Below are positions 25,201 through 37,200 of a stretch of DNA of 64,000 nt, in pieces (within the stretch, counting starts at the first letter, position 1; every line of letters starts with the position of its first letter). A model generated the notes under the pieces. The model was not told the DNA's origin. It ran no database searches and saw only the letters and a program-made list of their open reading frames with translations. Made by a program: the position numbers and the translations under genes. Origin of the DNA: Pleodorina starrii (Eukaryota > Chlorophyta > Chlorophyceae > Chlamydomonadales > Volvocaceae). The DNA is taken from positions 37,501 through 101,500 of the forward strand of contig BRXU01000009.1 in assembly GCA_030267565.1 (NCBI GenBank), written 5' to 3'.

Positions 25201-28200
25201 GCGCCCTTCTGCCCCCGTCTGCGCCCTTCTGTGCCCGTCTGCGCCCGTCTGCGCCCGTCTGCGCCCTTCTGCGCCCGTCTGCGCCCTTCTGCACCCTTCT
25301 GCGCCCTTCTGCCCCCGTCTGCGCCCGTCTGCGCCCTTCTGCGCCCGTCTGCACCCTTCTGCGCCCATCTGCGCCCTTCTGCCCCCGTCTGCGCCCGTCT
25401 GCGCCCTTCTGCCCCCGTCTGCACCCTTCTGCGCCCGTCTGCGCCCGTCTGCGCCCTTCTGCCCCCGTCTGCCCCCGTCTGCGCCCGTCTGCGCCCTTCT
25501 GCGCCCTTCTGCCCCCGTCTGCGACCTTCTGCGCCCGTCTGCCCCCGTCTGCCCCCGTCTGCACCCTTCTGCGCCCTTCTGCGCCCTTCTGCGCCCTTCT
25601 GCGCCCTTCTGCCCCCGTCTGCGCCCTTCTGCGCCCGTCTGCGCCCGTCTGCGCCCTTCTGCGCCCTTCTGATCCCTTCTGCACCCTTCTGCGCCCTTCT
25701 GCCCCCGTCTGCGCCCGTCTGCGCCCTTCTGCGCCCGTCTGCGCCCTTCTGCCCCCGTCTGCGCCCTTCTGCCCCCGTCTGCGCCCTTCTGCCCCCGTCT
25801 GCCCCCGTCTGCGCCCGTCTGCGCCCTTCTGCGCCCGTCTGTGCCCTTCTGCCCCCGTCTGCGCCCTTCTGCCCCCGTCTGCGCCCTTCTGCGCCCTTCT
25901 GCCCCCGTCTGCGCCCTTCTGCGCCCTTCTGCCCCCGTCTGCCCCCGTCTGCACCCTTCTGCGCCCGTCTGCGCCCGTCTGCACCCTTCTGCGCCCGTCT
26001 GCGCCCTTCTGCCCCCGTCTGCGCCCTTCTGCCCCCGTCTGCCCCCGTCTGCGCCCTTCTGCGCCCGTCTGCCCCCGTCTGCGCCCTTCTGCGCCCGTCT
26101 GCGCCCTTCTGCCCCCGTCTGCGCCCTTCTGCGCCCTTCTGCGCCCGTCTGCGCCCGTCTGCGCCCTTCTGCACCCTTCTGCGCCCTTCTGCCCCCGTCT
26201 GCGCCCTTCTGCGCCCTTCTGCCCCCGTCTGCGCCCATCTGCGCCCTTCTGCGCCCTTCTGCGCCCGTCTGCGCCCTTCTGCCCCCGTCTGCGCCCTTCT
26301 GCCCCCGTCTGCACCCTTCTGCGCCCTTCTGCCCCCGTCTGCGCCCTTCTGCGCCCGTCTGCCCCCGTCTGCCCCCGTCTGCACCCTTCTGCACCCTTCT
26401 GCGCCCGTCTGCGCCCTTCTGCCCCCGTCTGCGCCCTTCTGCGCCCGTCTGCGCCCGTCTGCGCCCGTCTGCGCCCTTCTGCGCCCGTCTGCGCCCTTCT
26501 GCACCCTTCTGCGCCCTTCTGCCCCCGTCTGCGCCCGTCTGCGCCCTTCTGCGCCCGTCTGCACCCTTCTGCGCCCGTCTGCGCCCTTCTGCCCCCGTCT
26601 GCGCCCTTCTGCCCCCGTCTGCCCCCGTCTGCACCCTTCTGCGCCCTTCTGCGCCCTTCTGCGCCCTTCTGCGCCCTTCTGCGCCCGTCTGCACCCTTCT
26701 GCGCCCGTCTGCGCCCTTCTGCCCCCGTCTGCGCCCTTCTGCCCCCGTCTGCCCCCGTCTGCGCCCTTCTGCCCCCGTCTGCCCCCGTCTGCGCCCTTCT
26801 GCGCCCGTCTGCCCCCGTCTGCGCCCTTCTGCGCCCTTCTGCCCCCGTCTGCGCTTGTCTGCGCCCTTCTGCGCCCTTCTGCGCCCGTCTGTGCCCGTCT
26901 GCGCCCTTCTGCACCCTTCTGCGCCCTTCTGCCCCCGTCTGCGCCCTTCTGCGCCCTTCTGCCCCCGTCTGCGCCCATCTGCGCCCTTCTGCGCCCGTCT
27001 GCGCCCGTCTGCGCCCGTCTGCGCCCTTCTGCCCCCGTCTGCGCCCTTCTGCCCCCGTCTGCACCCTTCTGCGCCCGTCTGCGCCCGTCTGCGCCCTTCT
27101 GCCCCCGTCTGCCCCCGTCTGCGCACGTCTGCGCCCTTCCGTGCCCTTCTGCCCCCGTCTGCGCCCTTCTGCGCCCGTCTGCCCCCGTCTGCCCCCGTCT
27201 GCACCCTTCTGCGCCCTTCTGCGCCCGTCTGCGCCCTTCTGCCCCCGTCTGCGCCCTTCTGCGCCCTTCTGCACCCGTCTGCGCCCTTCTGCGCCCGTCT
27301 GCGCCCTTCTGCACCCTTCTGCGCCCTTCTGCCCCCGTCTGCGCCCGTCTGCGCCCTTCTGCGCCCGTCTGCACCCTTCTGCGCCCGTCTGCGCCCTTCT
27401 GCCCCCGTCTGCACCCTTCTGCCCCTGTCTGCCCCCGTCTGCGCCCTTCTGCGCCCTTCTGCGCCCTTCTGCACCCTTCTGCGCCCGTCTGCACCCTTAG
27501 GCGCCCGTCTGCGCCCTTCTGCCCCCGTCTGCGCCCTTCTGCCCCCGTCTGCCCCCGTCTGCGCCCTTCTGCGCCCGTCTGCCCCCGTCTGCGCCCTTCT
27601 GCGCCCGTCTGCGCCCTTCTGCCCCCGTCTGCGCCCTTCTGCGCCCGTCTGCGCCCGTCTGCGCCCGTCTGCGCCCTTCTGCGCCCTTCTGCCCCCGTCT
27701 GCGCCCTTCTGCGCCCTTCTGCCCCCGTCTGCGCCCTTCTGCGCCCTTCTGCGCCCGTCTGCGCCCTTCTGCGCCCTTCTGCCCCCGTCTGCGCCCTTCT
27801 GCCCCCGTCTGCACCCTTCTGCGCCCGTCTGCGCCCGTCTGCGCCCTTCTGCGCCCTTCTGCCCCCGTCTGCGCCCTTCTGCGCCCTTCTGCCCCCGTCT
27901 GCTCCCGTCTGCGCCCTTCTGCGCCCGTCTGCGCCCGTCTGCACCCTTCTGCGCCCGTCTGCGCCCTTCTGCCCCCGTCTGCGCCCTTCTGCCCCCGTCT
28001 GCCCCCGTCTGCACCCTTCTGCGCCCGTCTGCCCCCGTCTGCGCCCTTCTGCGCCCGTCTGCGCCCTTCTGCCCCCGTCTGCGCCCTTCTGCGCCCTTCT
28101 GCCCCCGTCTGCGCCCTTCTGCACCCTTCTGCCCCCGTCTGCGCCCATCTGCGCCCTTCTGCGCCCGTCTGCACCCGTCTGCGCCCTTCTGCCCCCGTCT

Positions 28201-31200
28201 GCGCCCTTCTGCCCCCGTCTGCACCCTTCTGCACCCTTCTGCCCCCGTCTGCACCCTTCTGCGCCCGTCTGCCCCCGTCTGCCCCCGTCTGCACCCTTCT
28301 GCACCCTTCTGCGCCCGTCTGCACCCTTCTGCACCCGTCTGCACCCTTCTGCGCCCGTCTGCGCCCGTCTGCGCCCTTCTGCGCCCGTCTGCACCCTTCT
28401 GCACCCTTCTGCGCCCTTCTGCCCCCGTCTGCACCCGTCTGCGCCCTTCTGCGCCCGTCTGCACCCTTCTGCGCCCGTCTGCGCCCTTCTGCCCCCGTCT
28501 GCGCCCTTCTGCCCCCGTCTGCCCCCGTCTGCGCCCTTCTGCGCCCTTCTGCGCCCTTCTGCGCCCTTCTGCGCCCGTCTGCACCCTTCTGCGCCCGTCT
28601 GCGCCCTTCTGCCCCCGTCTGCGCCCTTCTGCCCCCGTCTGCCCCCGTCTGCGCCCTTCTGCGCCCGTCTGCCCCCGTCTGCGCCCTTCTGCACCCGTCT
28701 GCGCCCGTCTGCCCCCGTCTGCGCCCTTCTGCCCCCGTCTGCGCCCGTCTGCACCCTTCTGCGCCCTTCTGCGCCCGTCTGTGCCCGTCTGCGCCCTTCT
28801 GCACCCTTCTGCGCCCTTCTGCCCCCGTCTGCGCCCTTCTGCGCCCTTCTGCCCCCGTCTGCGCCCATCTGCGCCCTTCTGCGCCCGTCTGCGCCCGTCT
28901 GCGCCCGTCTGCGCCCTTCTGCCCCCGTCTGCGCCCTTCTGCCCCCGTCTGCACCCTTCTGCGCCCGTCTGCACCCGTCTGCACCCTTCTGCCCCCGTCT
29001 GCCCCCGTCTGCGCCCGTCTGCGCCCTTCTGCGCCCTTCTGCCCCCGTCTGCGCCCTTCTGCGCCCGTCTGCACCCGTCTGCGCCCTTCTGCACCCTTCT
29101 GCGCCCTTCTGCCCTCGTCTGCGCCCTTCTGCGCCCTTCTGCCCCCGTCTGCGCCCATCTGCGCCCTTCTGCTCCCGTCGGCGCCCTTCTGTGCCCTTCT
29201 GCCCCCGTCTGCGCCCTTCTGCCCCCGTCTGCACCCTTCTGCGCCCGTCTGCGCCCGTCTGCGCCCTTCTGCGCCCGTCTGCGCCCTTCTGCCCCCGTCT
29301 GCGCCCTTCTGCCCCCGTCTGCCCCCGTCTGCGCCCTTCTGCGCCCGTCTGCGCCCGTCTGCGCCCTTCTGCGCCCGTCTGCGCCCTTCTGCCCCCGTCT
29401 GCGCCCTTCTGCGCCCTTCTGCGCCCGTCTGCGCCCGTCTGCGCCCTTCTGCACCCTTCTGCGCCCTTCTGCCCTCGTCTGCGCCCTTCTGCGCCCTTCT
29501 GCCCCCGTCTGCGCCCATCTGCGCCCTTCTGCGCACGTCTGCACCCTTCTGCGCCCTTCTGCCCCCGTCTGCGCCCTTCTGCCCCCGTCTGCACCCTTCT
29601 GCGCCCGTCTGCGCCCGTCTGCGCCCTTCTGCCCCCTGTCTGCCCCCGTCTGCGCCCTTCTGAGCCCTTCTGCGCCCTTCTGCCCCCGTCTGCGACCTTC
29701 TGCGCCCGTCTGCCCCCGTCTGCGCCCTTCTGCCCCTGTCTGCGCCCTTCTGCCCCCGTCTGCACCCTTCTGCGCCCGTCTGCACACGTCTGCACCCTTC
29801 TGCCCCCGTCTGCCCCCGTCTGCGCCCGTCTGCGCCCTTCTGCGCCCTTCTGCCCCCGTCTGCGCCCTTCTGCGCCCGTCTGCCCCCGTCTGCCCCCGTC
29901 TGCACCCTTCTGCGCCCTTCTGCGCCCGTCTGCGCCCGTCTGCCCCCGTCTGCACCCTTCTGCGCCCGTCTGCGCCCGTCTGCGCCCTTCTGCCCCCGTC
30001 TGCCCCCGTCTGCACCCTTCTGCGCCCGTCTGCACCCTTCTGCGCCCGTCTGCGCCCTTCTGCCCCCGTCTGCGCCCTTCTGCCCCCGTCTGCACCCTTC
30101 TGCGCCCTTCTGCGCCCGTCTGCCCCCGTCTGCGCCCTTCTGCGCCCTTCTGCGCCCTTCTGCCCCCGTCTGCGCCCTTCTGCGCCCGTCTGCGCCCGTC
30201 TGCGCCCTTCTGCAACCTTCTGCGCCCTTCTGCCCTCGTCTGCGCCCTTCTGTGCCCTTCTGCCCCCGTCTGCGCCCATCTGCGCCCTTCTGCGCCCGTC
30301 GGCGCCCTTCTGCGCCCTTCTGCCCCCGTCTGCGCCCTTCTGCCCCCGTCTGCACCCTTCTGCGCCCGTCTGCGCCCGTCTGCGCCCTTCTGCGCCCGTC
30401 TGCGCCCTTCTGCCCCCGTCTGCGCCCTTCTGCCCCCGTCTGCCCCCGTCTGCACCCTTCTGCGCCCGTCTGCCCCCGTCTGCGCCCTTCTGCGCCCGTC
30501 TGCGCCCTTCTGCCCCCGTCTGCGCCCTTCTGCGCCCGTCTGCGCCCGTCTGCGCCCTTCTGCACCCTTCTGCGCCCTTCTGCCCTCGTCTGCGCCCTTC
30601 TGCGCCCTTCTGCCCCCGTCTGCGCCCATCTGCGCCCTTCTGCGCACGTCTGCACCCTTCTGCGCCCTTCTGCCCCCGTCTGCGCCCTTCTGCCCCCGTC
30701 TGCACCCTTCTGCGCCCGTCTGCGCCCGTCTGCGCCCTTCTGCCCCCTGTCTGCCCCCGTCTGCGCCCGTCTGAGCCCTTCTGCGCCCTTCTGCCCCCGT
30801 CTGCGACCTTCTGCGCCCGTCTGCCCCCGTCTGCGCCCTTCTGCCCCCGTCTGCGCCCATCTGCGCCCTTCTGCGCCCGTCTGCGCCCGTCTGCGCCCTT
30901 CTGCGCCCGTCTGCGCCCTTCTGCCCCCGTCTGCACCCTTCTGCGCCCGTCTGCGCCCGTCTGCGCCCTTCTGCGCCCGTCTGCCCCCGTCTGCGCCCTT
31001 CTGCGCCCGTCTGCGCCCTTCTGCGCCCTTCTGCGCCCTTCTGCGCCCTTCTGCGCCCTTCTGCGCCCTTCTGCGCCCGTCTGCACCCTTCTGCGCCCGT
31101 CTGCGCCCTTCTGCGCCCTTCTGCGCCCTTCTGCCCCCGTCTGCGCCCATCTGCGCCTGTCTGCGCCCTTCTGCGCCCGTCTGCGCCCTTCTGCCCCCGT

Positions 31201-34200
31201 CTGCGCCCTTCTGCCTCCGTCTGCACCCTTCTGCGCCCGTCTGCGCCCGTCTGCGCCCTTCTGCCCCCGTCTGCCCCCGTCTGCGCCCGTCTGCGCCCTT
31301 CTGCGCCCTTCTGCCCCCGTCTGGGACCTTCTGCGCCGGTCTGCCCCCGTCTGTCCCCGTCTGCACCCTTCTGCGCCCTTCTGCGCCCTTCTGCGCCCTT
31401 CTGCCCCCGTCTGCGCCCTTCTGTGCCCGTCTGCGCCCTTCTGCCCCCGTCTGCGCCCTTCTGCCCCCGTCTGCGCCCGTCTGCGCCCTTCTGCACCCTT
31501 CTGCGCCCTTCTGCCCCCGTCTGCACCCTTCTGCGCCCTTCTGCCCCCGTCTGCGCCCATCTGCGCCTGTCTGCGCCCGTCTGCGCCCATCTGCGCCTGT
31601 CTGCGCCCGTCTGCGCCCTTCTGCCCCCGTCTGCGCCCTTCTGCCCCCGTCTGCACCCTTCTGCGCCCGTCTGCGCCCTTCTGCGCCCTTCTGCCCCCGT
31701 CTGCGCCCTTCTGTGCCCGTCTGCGCCCTTCTGCCCCCGTCTGCGCCCTTCTGCCCCCGTCTGCGCCCGTCTGCGCCCTTCTGCACCCTTCTGCACCCTT
31801 CTGCCCCCGTCTGCGCCCTTCTGCGCCCTTCTGCCCCCGTCTGCGCCCATCTGCGCCTGTCTGCGCCCGTCTGCGCCCTTCTGCCCCCGTCTGCGCCCTT
31901 CTGCCCCCGTCTGCACCCTTCTGCGCCCGTCTGCGCCCGTCTGCGCCCTTCTGCCCCCGTCTGCGCCCTTCTGCCCCCGTCTGCGCCCTTCTGCCCCCGT
32001 CTGCGCCCGTCTGCGCCCTTCTGCCCCCGTCTGCGCCCTTCTGCGCCCGTCTGCGCCCGTCTGCACCCTTCTGCCCCCGTCTGCGCCCTTCTGCCCCCGT
32101 CTGCACCCTTCTGCGCCCGTCTGCGCCCTTCTGCGCCCTTCTGCCCCCGTCTGGGACCTTCTGCGCCGGTCTGCCCCCGTCTGCCCCCGTCTGCACCCTT
32201 CTGCGCCCTTCTGCGCCCTTCTGCGCCCTTCTGCCCCCGTCTGCGCCCTTCTGCGCCCGTCTGTGCCCGTCTGCGCCCTTCTGCACCCTTCTGCGCCCTT
32301 CTGCCCCCGTCTGCACCCTTCTGCGCCCGTCTGCGCCCGTCTGCGCCCTTCTGCCCCCGTCTGCCCCCGTCTGGGACCTTCTGCGCCGGTCTGCCCCCGT
32401 CTGTCCCCGTCTGCACCCTTCTGCACCCTTCTGCGCCCTTCTGCGCCCTTCTGCCCCCGTCTGCGCCCTTCTGCGCCCGTCTGCGCCCTTCTGCCCCCGT
32501 CTGCGCCCTTCTGCCCCCGTCTGCGCCCGTCTGCGCCCTTCTGCACCCTTCTGCGCCCTTCTGCCCCCGTCTGCGCCCTTCTGCGCCCTTCTGCCCCCGT
32601 CTGCGCCCATCTGCGCCTGTCTGCGCCCGTCTGCGCCCTTCTGCCCCCGTCTGCGCCCTTCTGCCCCCGTCTGCACCCTTCTGCGCCCGTCTGCGCCCGT
32701 CTGCGCCCTTCTGCCCCCGTCTGCCCCCGTCTGCGCCCGTCTGCGCCCTTCTGCGCCCTTCTGCCCCCGTCTGGGACCTTCTGCGCCGGTCTGCCCCCGT
32801 CTGCCCCCGTCTGCACCCTTCTGCGCCCTTCTGCGCCCTTCTGCGCCCTTCTGCCCCCGTCTGCGCCCTTCTGCGCCCGTCTGCGCCCGTCTGCGCCCTT
32901 CTGCGCCCTTCTGCGCCCTTCTGCGCCCGTCTGCCCCCGTCTGCCCCCGTCTGCACCCTTCTGCGCCCGTCTGCGCCCTTCTGCCCCCGTCTGCGCCCGT
33001 CTGCACCCTTCTGCGCCCGTCTGCGCCCGTCTGCGCCCTTCTGCACCCGTCTGCGCCCTTCTGCGCCCTTCTGCGCCCTTCTGCCCCCGTCTGCGCCCTT
33101 CTGCACCCGTCTGCGCCCTTCTGCCCCCGTCTGCGCCCGTCTGCGCCCTTCTGCACCCGTCTGCACCCTTCTGCCCCCGTCTGCGCCCGTCTGCGCCCTT
33201 CTGCCCCCGTCTGTACCCTTCTGCGCCCTTCTGCGCCCTTCTGCGCCCTTCTGCCCCCGTCTGCGCCCTTCTGCACCCGTCTGCGCCCTTCTGCGCCCTT
33301 CTGCGCCCGTCTGCACCCTTCTGCGCCCGTCTGCGCCCTTCTGCCCCCGTCTGCGCCCTTCTGCCCCCGTCTGCCCCCGTCTGCACCCTTCTGCGCCCTT
33401 CTGCGCCCTTCTGCGCCCTTCTGCACCCTTCTGCGCCCTTCTGCGCCCGTCTGCACCCTTCTGCGCCCGTCTGCGCCCTTCTGCGCCCTTCTGCCCCCGT
33501 CTGCGCCCTTCTGCCCCCGTCTGCACCCTTCTGCGCCCGTCTGCCCCCGTCTGTACCCTTCTGCGCCCTTCTTCGCCCTTCTGCGCCCTTCTGCGCCCTT
33601 TTGACCCCGTCTGCCCCCGTCTGCGACCTTCTGTGCCCGTCTGCCCCCGTCTGCACCCTTCTGCGCCCTTCTGCGCCCGTCTGCGCTCTTCTGCCCCCGT
33701 CTGCACCCGTCTGCGCCCTTCTGCCCCCGTCTGTACCCTTCTGCGCCCTTCTGCGCCCTTCTGCGCCCTTCTGCCCCCGTCTGCCCCCGTCTGCGCCCTT
33801 CTGTGCCCTTCTGCGCCCGTCTGCGCCCGTCTGCGCCCTTCTGCACCCGTCTGCACCCTTCTGCCCCCGTCTGCGCCCGTCTGCGCCCTTCTGCCCCCGT
33901 CTGTACCCTTCTGCGCCCTTCTGCGCCCTTCTGCGCCCTTCTGCCCCCGTCTGCCCCCGTCTGCGCCCTTCTGCGCCCTTCTGCGCCCTTCTGCGCCCTT
34001 CTGCGCCCGTCTGCACCCTTCTGCGCCCGTCTGCGCCCTTCTGCCCCCGTCTGCGCCCTTCTGCCCCCGTCTGCCCCCGTCTGCGCCCTTCTGCGCCCGT
34101 CTGCCCCCGTCTGCACCCTTCTGCGCCCGTCTGCGCCCGTCTGCCCCCGTCTGCGCCCTTCTGCCCCCGTCTGTGCCCGTCTGCGCCCTTCTGCGCCCTT

Positions 34201-37200
34201 CTGCGCCCGTCTGCGCCCGTCTGCGCCCTTCTGCACCCTTCTGCGCCCTTCTGCCCCCGTCTGCGCCCTTCTGCGCCCTTCTGCCCCCGTCTGCGCCCAT
34301 CTGCGCCCTTCTGCGCCCGTCTGCGCCCGTCTGCGCCCGTCTGCGCCCTTCTGCCCCCGTCTGCGCCCTTCTGCCCCCGTCTGCACCCTTCTGCGCCCGT
34401 CTGCACCCGTCTGCGCCCTTCTGCGCCCTTCTGCCCCCGTCTGCGCCCGTCTGCGCCCTTCTGCGCCCGTCTGCCCCCGTCTGCCCCCGTCTGCACCCTT
34501 CTGCGCCCGTCTGCGCCCTTCTGCCCCCGTCTGCGCCCGTCTGCGCCCTTCTGCGCCCGTCTGCGCCCGTCTGCGCCCTTCTGCACCCGTCTGCGCCCTT
34601 CTGCACCCTTCTGCGCCCTTCTGCCCCCGTCTGCGCCCTTCTGCACCCGTCTGCGCCCTTCTGCCCCCGTCTGCGCCCGTCTGCACCCTTCTGCACCCGT
34701 CTGCACCCTTCTGCCCCCGTCTGCGCCCGTCTGCGCCCTTCTGCCCCCGTCTGTACCCTTCTGCGCCCTTCTGCGCCCTTCTGCGCCCTTCTGCCCCCGT
34801 CTGCGCCCTTCTGCACCCGTCTGCGCCCTTCTGCGCCCTTCTGCGCCCGTCTGCACCCTTCTGCGCCCGTCTGCGCCCTTCTGCCCCCGTCTGCGCCCTT
34901 CTGCCCCCGTCTGCCCCCGTCTGCGCCCTTCTGCGCCCTTCTGCGCCCTTCTGCGCCCTTCTGCGCCCTTCTGCGCCCTCCTGCGCCCGTCTGCACCCTT
35001 CTGCGCCCGTCTGCGCCCTTCTGCGCCCTTCTGCCCCCGTCTGCGCCCTTCTGCCCCCGTCTGCACCCTTCTGCGCCCGTCTGCCCCCGTCTGTACCCTT
35101 CTGCGCCCTTCTTCGCCCTTCTGCGCCCTTCTGCGCCCTTTTGACCCCGTCTGCCCCCGTCTGCGCCCTTCTGTGCCCGTCTGCCCCCGTCTGCACCTTT
35201 CTGCGCCCTTCTGCGCCCGTCTGCGCTCTTCTGCCCCCGTCTGCACCCGTCTGCGCCCTTCTGCCCCCGTCTGTACCCTTCTGCGCCCTTCTGCGCCCTT
35301 CTGCGCCCTTCTGCCCCCGTCTGCCCCCGTCTGCGCCCTTCTGTGCCCTTCTGCGCCCGTCTGCGCCCGTCTGCGCCCTTCTGCACCCGTCTGCACCCTT
35401 CTGCCCCCGTCTGCGCCCGTCTGCGCCCTTCTGCCCCCGTCTGTACCCTTCTGCGCCCTTCTGCGCCCTTCTGCGCCCTTCTGCCCCCGTCTGCCCCCGT
35501 CTGCACCCTTCTGCGCCCTTCTGCGCCCTTCTGCGCCCTTCTGCGCCCGTCTGCACCCTTCTGCGCCCGTCTGCGCCCTTCTGCCCCCGTCTGCGCCCTT
35601 CTGCCCCCGTCTGCCCCCGTCTGCGCCCTTCTGCGCCCGTCTGCCCCCGTCTGCACCCTTCTGCGCCCGTCTGCGCCCGTCTGCCCCCGTCTGCGCCCTT
35701 CTGCCCCCGTCTGCGCCCGTCTGCGCCCTTCTGCGCCCTTCTGCGCCCGTCTGTGCCCGTCTGCGCCCTTCTGCACCCTTCTGCGCCCTTCTGCCCCCGT
35801 CTGCGCCCTTCTGCGCCCTCCTGCCCCCGTCTGCGCCCATCTGCGCCCTTCTGCGCCCGTCTGCGCCCGTCTGCGCCCGTCTGCGCCCTTCTGCCCCCGT
35901 CTGCGCCCTTCTGCCCCCGTCTGCACCCTTCTGCTCCCGTCTGCACACGTCTGCGCCCTTCTGCCCCCGTCTGCCCCCGTCTGCGCCCGTCTGCGCCCTT
36001 CTGCGCCCTTCTGCCCCCGTCTGCGCCCTTCTGCGCCCGTCTGCCCCCGTGTGCCCCCGTCTGCACCCTTCTGCACCCTTCTGCGCCCGTCTGCGCCCTT
36101 CTGCCCCCGTCTGCCCCCTTCTGCGCCCGTCTGCGCCCGTCTGCGCCCTTCTGCGCCCGTCTGCACCCTTCTGCACCCTTCTGCGCCCTTCTGCCCCCGT
36201 CTGCGCCCTTCTGCGCCCTCCTGCCCCCGTCTGCGCCCATCTGCGCCCTTCTGCGCCCGTCTGCGCCCGTCTGCGCCCGTCTGCGCCCTTCTGCCCCCGT
36301 CTGCGCCCTTCTGCCCCCGTCTGCACCCTTCTGCCCCCGTCTGCACCCGTCTGCGCCCTTCTGCCCCCGTCTGTACCCTTCTGCGCCCTTCTGCGCCCTT
36401 CTGCGCCCTTCTGCCCCCGTCTGCCCCCGTCTGCGCCCTTCTGTGCCCTTCTGCGCCCGTCTGCGCCCGTCTGCGCCCTTCTGCACCCGTCTGCACCCTT
36501 CTGCCCCCGTCTGCGCCCGTCTGCGCCCTTCTGCCCCCGTCTGTACCCTTCTGCGCCCTTCTGCGCCCTTCTGCGCCCTTCTGCCCCCGTCTGCCCCCGT
36601 CTGCGCCCTTCTGCGCCCTTCTGCGCCCTTCTGCGCCCTTCTGCGCCCGTCTGCACCCTTCTGCGCCCGTCTGCGCCCTTCTGCCCCCGTCTGCGCCCTT
36701 CTGCCCCCGTCTGCCCCCGTCTGCGCCCTTCTGCGCCCGTCTGCCCCCGTCTGCACCCTTCTGCGCCCGTCTGCGCCCGTCTGCCCCCGTCTGCGCCCTT
36801 CTGCCCCCGTCTGCGCCCGTCTGCGCCCTTCTGCGCCCTTCTGCGCCCGTCTGTGCCCGTCTGCGCCCTTCTGCACCCTTCTGCGCCCTTCTGCCCCCGT
36901 CTGCGCCCTTCTGCGCCCTCCTGCCCCCGTCTGCGCCCATCTGCGCCCTTCTGCGCCCGTCTGCGCCCGTCTGCGCCCGTCTGCGCCCTTCTGCCCCCGT
37001 CTGCGCCCTTCTGCCCCCGTCTGCACCCTTCTGCGCCCGTCTGCACACGTCTGCGCCCTTCTGCCCCCGTCTGCCCCCGTCTGCGCCCGTCTGCGCCCTT
37101 CTGCGCCCTTCTGCCCCCGTCTGCGCCCTTCTGCGCCCGTCTGCCCCCTTCTGCCCCCGTCTGCACCCTTCTGCGCCCTTCTGCGCCCGTCTGCGCCCTT